A stretch of 64,000 nt of DNA, taken from Scalesia atractyloides. Its lineage: Eukaryota > Streptophyta > Magnoliopsida > Asterales > Asteraceae. The stretch covers positions 7,543,054-7,607,053 of the forward strand of contig CAMTDV010000002.1 of assembly GCA_947069175.1 (NCBI GenBank). Direction: 5' to 3'. Positions 58,021 through 64,000 of the stretch are shown piece after piece. The stretch's first letter is position 1; every line of letters starts with the position of its first letter. Position numbers and translations under genes: made by a program. The notes below the pieces were generated by a model. The model did not search any database, had not been told where the DNA came from, and saw only the letters and a list, made by a program, of their open reading frames with translations.

Positions 58021-61000
58021 TAATAACGTGGTTAACGGTACGTTTCTCATTAACGGTACTTATGCATCTATACTATTTGACACTGGTGCGGATAAGAGTT
58101 TCGTGTCCTTAGAGTTCGAATCTATTCTTGATTTACCTCGCGTTAGTTTAGCTGAATCATTTACGGTGGAAGTTGCTGATGGTGAACCTATTTCGTTAGA
58201 CTCAATTATTCGTGATTACACTCTTACCCTCGATGATCATGACTTTCCAATTGATCTCATCCCTATGAAGTTGGGTAGTTTCAACGTCATCATTGAAATG
58301 GACTAGCTTAGCCAGCATCACGCTGAAGTTGTTTGTTATGAGAAGCTTATTCGAATTCCTCTCGCTGGCGGTAAAACTTTACGTATTTTTGGTGAAACCC
58401 CCTCCAAATGACTCAAATTGATGTCATGCCTTCAAGCTCAAAGATACCTTCGCAGAGATTATATCGCATTTTTAGCTCACATAGTCAAAGAGGAAGGCAA
58501 GGAAAAGAAGCTCGAAGACATTCCAATAGTTAAAAAATTTCCTCAAGTATTTCCTGACGACGTTTCAGGACTTCCTCTTGTGCGAGAAGTCGAATTCCGA
58601 ATCGATCTTGTACCTGGTGCTACACCAGTTGCAAAATCTCCATATCGGTTAGCCCCCTCTGAAATGCAAGAGTTAGCTAATCAGTTGCAAGAGTTGACTG
58701 ACAAGGGATTTATACGTCCTAGATCATCACCTTGGGGAGCGCAGTTCTATTCGTCAAGAAGAAAGATTGAACCTTCCGAATGATGATCTCCTAGATCAGC
58801 TTCAGGGTGCCACCTGTTTCTCAAAAATCGATCTTCGTTCTGGTTACCACCAACTTAGAGTACGCGAAGAAGACATTCCAAAGACTGCTTTTTGAACTCG
58901 ATATGGACACTATGAATTCATGGTTATGCCTTTTGGTTTGACCAATGCTCCTACTGTTTTCATGGATTTGATGAATAGGGTGTGTAAACCCTACCTCGAT
59001 CGTTTTGTCATAGTCTTCATTGATGATATTCTTATTTATTCTAAGACCAAATCCGACCATGAACGAAGTCTTCGACTCATCCTAACACTTTTGAGAACCG
59101 AAAAGCTTTACGCTAAGTTCTCGAAATGTGAGTTTTGGTTGAAAGAGTTACAATTTCTTGGTCATGTCGTCAACGACAAAGGGATTCATGTCGACCCTGC
59201 AAAGATCAAAGCGGTGCAAGAATGGCAAGCGCCACGCACTCCTACCGAAGTTAGGTCATTTCTTGGTCTAGCTGGTTATTATCAACGTTTCATCACAAAT
59301 TTTTCTCGTATTGTCGTACCCCTCACAGCCTTGACTCATAAGGGCAAACCCTTCATTTGGGGCCCAAGCAAGAAGAGGCTTTTCAAACTTTAGAGTAAAA
59401 ACTTTGTGATGCACCTATCCTTACTCTTCTTGATGGTTGTGAAGACTTTGTAGTTTATTGCGATGCGTCAGGGCAAGGACTAGGTTGTGTCTTAATGTAA
59501 AGAGGAAAGGTGATAGCCTACGCCTCAAGGCAACTCAAAGTACATGAAAAGAATTACACTACTCACGACCTAGAACTTGGAGCAGTCGTGTTCGCTCTAA
59601 AGATATGGAGACATTACCTCTATGGTACTAAGTGTGAAATATACACATGACCACAAGAGCCTTCAACATATCTTCAATCAAAAAGAGTTGAACATGAGGC
59701 AACGACGATGGGTCGAACTCTTAAATGATTACGATTGTGAAATCCATTATCATCCTAGCAAAGCTAATGTTGTAGCTGATGCTCTTAGTCGAAAAGAGTA
59801 TGCAAACTCCATCCTCTTTTGTGTTCTCAAATCGTAACTGATCTTCAAAACCGCATTCGGGCAGCTCAACATATTTCTGTCACGGAAAATGCTGTGCGAG
59901 ATGAATTGTCTTGTGGAGCTGAACTTAAGATAGAAACCAAGTCTGATGGTATCCTTTACTATCTAAATCGTATTTGGATACCTGATCGCGACAATCTTCG
60001 TACTTTTCTTATGAATGAGGCTCACAAAACACGATACTCTATACATCCAGGTGCTGATAAGATGTATCAAGACCTACGATACTCATACTAGTGGCCTGGC
60101 ATGAAGAAAGATATCGCCATTTTTGTCTCAAAGTGCCTCACATGTTCTAAGGTTAAAGCTGAACATCAAAGACCTTCAGGATTACTCGTACAACCTGAAA
60201 TACATGTTTGAAAGTGGGAAAACATAGCCATGGACTTCATTACCGGGTTACCTCGCACCTCTAGCGGGTATGACACAATCTGTGTTATCATTGATCGTCT
60301 CACTAAATCAGCTCATTTCATTCCAATTCACGAAGATTACAAGAACGAGAAATTAGCTCGTATCTATATTGATGAAATCGTAAGTCGTCATGGTGTGCCT
60401 TTAAGTATCATTTCGGATCATGACGACCGTTTTACTTCGCGAACATGGTGAGCCGTACAATCAGCGCTAGGTACACGTTTAGATCTCAGCATTGCCTTTT
60501 ACCCTCAAACTCATGGTCAATCTGAGCGCACAATACAAACTCTTGAAGACATGTTGCAAGCATGTGTCATAGACTTCAAGGGTAATTGGGATACTCATTT
60601 ACCGTTAGTGGAATTTTCGTACAACAATAGCTATCATTCAAGCATCAGCATGGCTCCTTTTGAAGCCTTATACGGTCATAAGTGCCAATCACCAGTATGT
60701 TGGTATGAAATTGGGGAAGCTCAAATCATTGGACCTGGGTTGATTCAAGAAACGACTGATAAATTTCTTCAGATTCGTAATAATCTTCTAGCAGCACGAA
60801 GTCGTCAAAAGAGTTACGCTGATAAACAACGAAAGCCACTGGAGTTTTGTGTTGTTGATCAAGTACTTTTAAAAGTATCACCATGGAAGGGGGTGGTTCG
60901 CTTTGGTTAAAAAGGCAAACTAGCACCATGCTATGTGGGACCATTCAAAATAATCGAAATAGTTGGTCCTGTAGCATACAAGCTTGACCTACCAGAAGAA

Positions 61001-61285
61001 CTCAACAGAATTCATCCCACGTTCCATGTATCAAACTTGAAAAAGTGTCTCGCCGACGAAAATCTTCATATACCATTAGAAGATATTCAGATTGATAAAT
61101 CAATGCATTTCATTAAAAGACCTGTAGAAATCATGGATTTCGGTGAAAAGCGTTTAAGACGAAGTCGTATTCCAATAGTCAGGGTGTGTTTGGAGTCAAA
61201 ACGAGGACCCGAGTTTACTTAGGAACGCGAAGACTCAATGCTTGAAAAATACCCGCATCTCTTTCCAGTTACATCTACTACTTAA
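58021..61285 (+). pseudogene. element 3 pol: protease to chromodomain, broken
   Basis: Protease shows LFDTGADKSF (58074-58103 region). Reverse transcriptase has lost about 64 bp near 58780, which removes the CIDYRDL motif, but FIDDILIYS remains. RNase H, integrase (MDFITGLP, ISDHDDRF, QSERT) and the RRSRIPIVRV chromodomain tail follow. Stops include TAG at 58304-58306 and TAG at 60089-60091 in the integrase zinc-binding region, the latter shared with element 1. Several frameshifts add to these. The domain order confirms a chromovirus. Confidence 0.9.
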
Positions 61286-61318
61286 ATTTCGGTACGAAAT
61301 TTCTAAAAGTAGGGGATA
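61284..61318 (+). other. inverted repeat and polypurine tract, element 3
   Basis: AAATTTCG and CGAAATTT flank a 3-base centre (61284-61302), followed by AAAAGTAGGGGA before the LTR. Confidence 0.75.
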
Positions 61319-61319
61319 C

Positions 61320-62728
61320 TGTAACATTCATGTAAAATGGGTTCCAAAATTCGCTCAATTTAAATAAATCAAGTATTTTATTCAAGTTCTATTTTCGCGC
61401 TTGTTAATTGTTCAAATCCGTTTTGCTAATATTTATAAGTAAACTATATAATAAAAATAAAAAACAAATAAATAATAAGAATGCTACAAAGTAAAAATAA
61501 GAAAATTAATAAAAAGGGCAGCGGGGTTTCGCACCCGGGTGCCCCACAAGTTCACACACCCGAAATACCACTGCACCACACACACATTATTGTTTAATTT
61601 TAGAAACAAATGATCTTTAAGGTGAAATCCACAAGCTAACCTGCCAGAACTTAAGTCCAGAGTCTGTAACCGCCAAGATTTGAGTGATGTATGAGATTTA
61701 CGTTTCTCTTAAAGTTTGATCGGAATAGAAACTGTTATCAGACATCAGTTATCTTCTTCAAATCGTAACCGACAAAATCAATTCAAATCATTGACCCATG
61801 ATTGAGTCTTGAAACCGAAAATTTCAAATTTCATGGACACCCTATAAATACCACTGAATCACCACCTAAAACCCCGCTCACTCATCCAAATCTCCACTCT
61901 AAAACCTTCGAAGAATACCACAGTTCGAGTTCTTTGTCGCCGGAAATTTCAGTCACCGCCGGAATTTCATCAGAATTAAGGCCACGTGCGTCTCGTATAA
62001 TCCTTTTGAATTTTCTTTTCTAACCTTTTAAATTATATGTTCAGAACATAAAACAAAGTGTGTTAAATTAAAACAATCGGGTTTCATGTTCTGAAATATA
62101 ATTCATGAAGAAGTTGAAGTTTTTCTAGTGTTTTTGTATAATTAAATTCACTATTTCAAACGGGTTAGACACATAGTCCAGTGGTGGACTGTGTGCAATC
62201 ACAAAACACATGTCTCGGGTTCGACTCGTACACGTTACTGATTTTATGTAATAAAAACCAAATTTTTTTAACTCATTCAGACCACCCTGGAATAAGTGTA
62301 TAAAATTAATATAAATTAGGATTTATACGGGTCAGACACGCAGCCCAACTGGTTGGGCTGTGTGCACGGGAACTGAAGGTTTCAGGTTCGAAACCTGCAC
62401 ACATATCCGGTTTTCAGTATTAAAAGTCTTTTTAAATAAAAACAGAAAACGATTAAGCTAATTAGTATATATATATATGTAATAAAAACAGAGATTATTT
62501 CGGGTTAGACACGTAGCTCAGTTGGTAAAGCTGCGTGCATGTATACGGGAGGTCACGAGTTCGAACCTCACATGCTGCCAAAATTAAACGTGATCCGACC
62601 GGTCAGACCTGACAGGGTCAAACATTTTTTCATTATTTTATTTATTTTATTAGTGTTTATTCCAAAAAAGATTCTTTATTATTATTATTAATTAAAAATC
62701 ATCTAAAATACTTAAAAACAAGGTTTTT
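61320..62728 (+). repeat. element 3 3' LTR, first part
   Basis: This is homologous to the 5' LTR up to about its position 1,410, where it is interrupted at a T run by the LTR starting at 62729. The remaining part lies beyond the window. Confidence 0.9.
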
Positions 62729-64000
62729 TGTAACACCCTGTAAAATCATGTCCAATAGTATAGTGACACGTGTTGTAATTTAAATATAGTCTATTAAAGA
62801 CCAATAAGGACTAAAGGCATCAACATGCTCAAACTGAGCCTCTGAGTGACGGTCCGATGTCAACATGCATAAATAACAGCCTCTGAGTGACTGATATGCC
62901 AACATGCTTAAAACTTGGCCTTTGAATGACTGATATGTCAACACGCCCAGCCTCTTAGTGACATCGGAATCAACATGCTTATAAAAAGCCTCTGAGTGAT
63001 CCTTTGCGAAGTCCTAACTCTCATACGTGCCAATTGTTGGACGAAAGGGTTCAGTTTTGTATATTTGTGAAAGTTGGATGATGGAGGGATTAAAAGTGTC
63101 AACATGTTAATTTATACCTCTAAGTGATCTTTTAACGAACCGAGCGCTCGACAATGTCCGGGCATAATCCCGGGTATGCCAAGTATTGGCTACGGAGGGC
63201 TAAAAATGAAAAAAAGTGTTTTAAAAGTTTTTAGAAGCTTTATTAAGTTAAGGGGCTAAAAGTGTCAAAGTTTGAAAGTGGCCTTAAGGCGATCGCAGGC
63301 CGCGAGAGACCAGGCCTGGGTCTCTCACGTGGCGTGAGAAAGGCTCTGCTGTAGAAAGTTTTGCTTAGCTGCCATACAAAGCTCCAAAAACCATTAAATC
63401 GAAACTATGGCTTCCCAAACTGCTATGCCACGTTTTGGACACTTGTAAGCTTCCTCTTGCAACCCTAAATACCTGGCATCACCTCCTTTGAGTTCTCCAA
63501 CTATAAATAGATGCTTAAGTTCACCATTTTAACTTGCACCTTTCTCATTCATACACTCTTCTCCCTCCTCTGGAAGTTCCTAGCTGAAAGGAGCATCCAA
63601 CTTAGTTTTCTTGCATTCTAGGAACCTCTTATAAGTGTTTCTTGCTCTTGCATTTTCGTTTGTAGGCTTTTATAGCCAAAAGTCAAACGTTTTACGGAAA
63701 ACGCTTTGACTTTCGGTTAAGACCATTATGGTCCAGCCATTGTTCGAAACGAACATGGCTAACTGATCGTAATAAGGTAGGCGTTAATCTCTATAAAGGG
63801 CACCTCCTGAAGATCTCGTTTGCTAGAACAATTGACGGGTCAAAGTTATGATATTAAAAAGTCAAACAGGCCATTTTTCGGAAAAATCATAAATTGATCT
63901 TATATGTGTTATGAAACCTGTTTTTGACACTTAAACAAGTAGGTAATAATTATTAGAACATGTAAGAACATGTTCGGCTCGTCAATTTCAGTTCTAGGGT
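62729..64000 (+). mobile_element. LTR of the solo-LTR family, truncated by the window end
   Basis: It starts TGTAACACCCTG and aligns with the first 1.3 kb of the solo LTR at 30667, including the minisatellite and a TATA box (TATAAATA) at 63502-63509. Whether it is a solo LTR or the 5' end of a full element cannot be seen. It is the youngest layer of this nest. Confidence 0.88.

Larger units (their letters stand above)
53555..64000 (+). mobile_element. element 3: Tekay-like chromovirus, 3' LTR interrupted, runs off the window
   Basis: The 5' LTR is 53555-55824. The internal region carries gag, protease, reverse transcriptase, RNase H, integrase and chromodomain. The 3' LTR begins at 61320 and is split at 62729 by another LTR. 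The preceding 5 bp are TAAAA, and the partner duplication is outside the window. Gag and pol align with element 1 throughout, and both are broken. It is a close relative with a different LTR first half. Confidence 0.9.

Overview
The window looks like repeat-rich intergenic DNA from a dicot nuclear genome. Evidence: AT-rich sequence, plant-type introns with GT-AG borders, a GH17 beta-1,3-glucanase gene with an X8/CBM43 tail, MITEs, and several Ty3/gypsy chromovirus elements with long LTRs, initiator-Met-tRNA primer sites and pol ending in a chromodomain. The gag/pol style reminds me of Asteraceae Tekay/Del elements, but that is memory-based and the species is not determined.

Layout. 1-6321: gene-poor DNA with a small hAT-like element, a foldback MITE and palindromic repeats. 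6322-24895: a Tekay-like element (element 1) whose pol is split by a second complete element (element 2, 12197-20871, 5-bp target duplication ACTCA). Element 2 has lost pol, keeps only the zinc-knuckle end of gag, and carries seven copies of a hairpin-bearing repeat. 24896-27600: the other half of the locus that element 1 hit, holding a decayed minus-strand multi-exon gene of unknown function and an array of about ten 26-bp palindromes. 28894-30044: a dead GH17 copy. 30667-34086: a 3.4-kb solo LTR (duplication ATGTC). 35356-41666: hAT-like and foldback elements. 42285-45117: the better GH17-X8 gene, three exons, with a Mutator-type MITE in each intron. 45827-49163: a second solo LTR of the same family (duplication AGGTG). 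49169-53554: microsatellites and a degenerate palindromic tandem array. 53555 to the window end: a third Tekay-like element (element 3), whose 3' LTR is interrupted at 62729 by a further LTR of the solo-LTR family that runs off the window.

The main unexplained structure lies in the LTRs of elements 1-3. Each has a tandem array of three or four tRNA-like units at a period of 167-173 bp. Each unit has a perfect or near-perfect hairpin around an A-box-like sequence, followed by a B-box-like GGTTCGA about 44 bp later. A separate antisense class-II (Ser/Leu-like) tRNA-like sequence lies near the LTR start. Stems are kept while their sequences differ. The other strong candidates are the seven-copy hairpin repeat of element 2, a TAG shared by the integrases of elements 1 and 3, and the decay pattern of the two GH17 genes.

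No intact transposon ORF is present. The only plausible host gene is the GH17-X8 gene, and it appears one base short just after its start codon.
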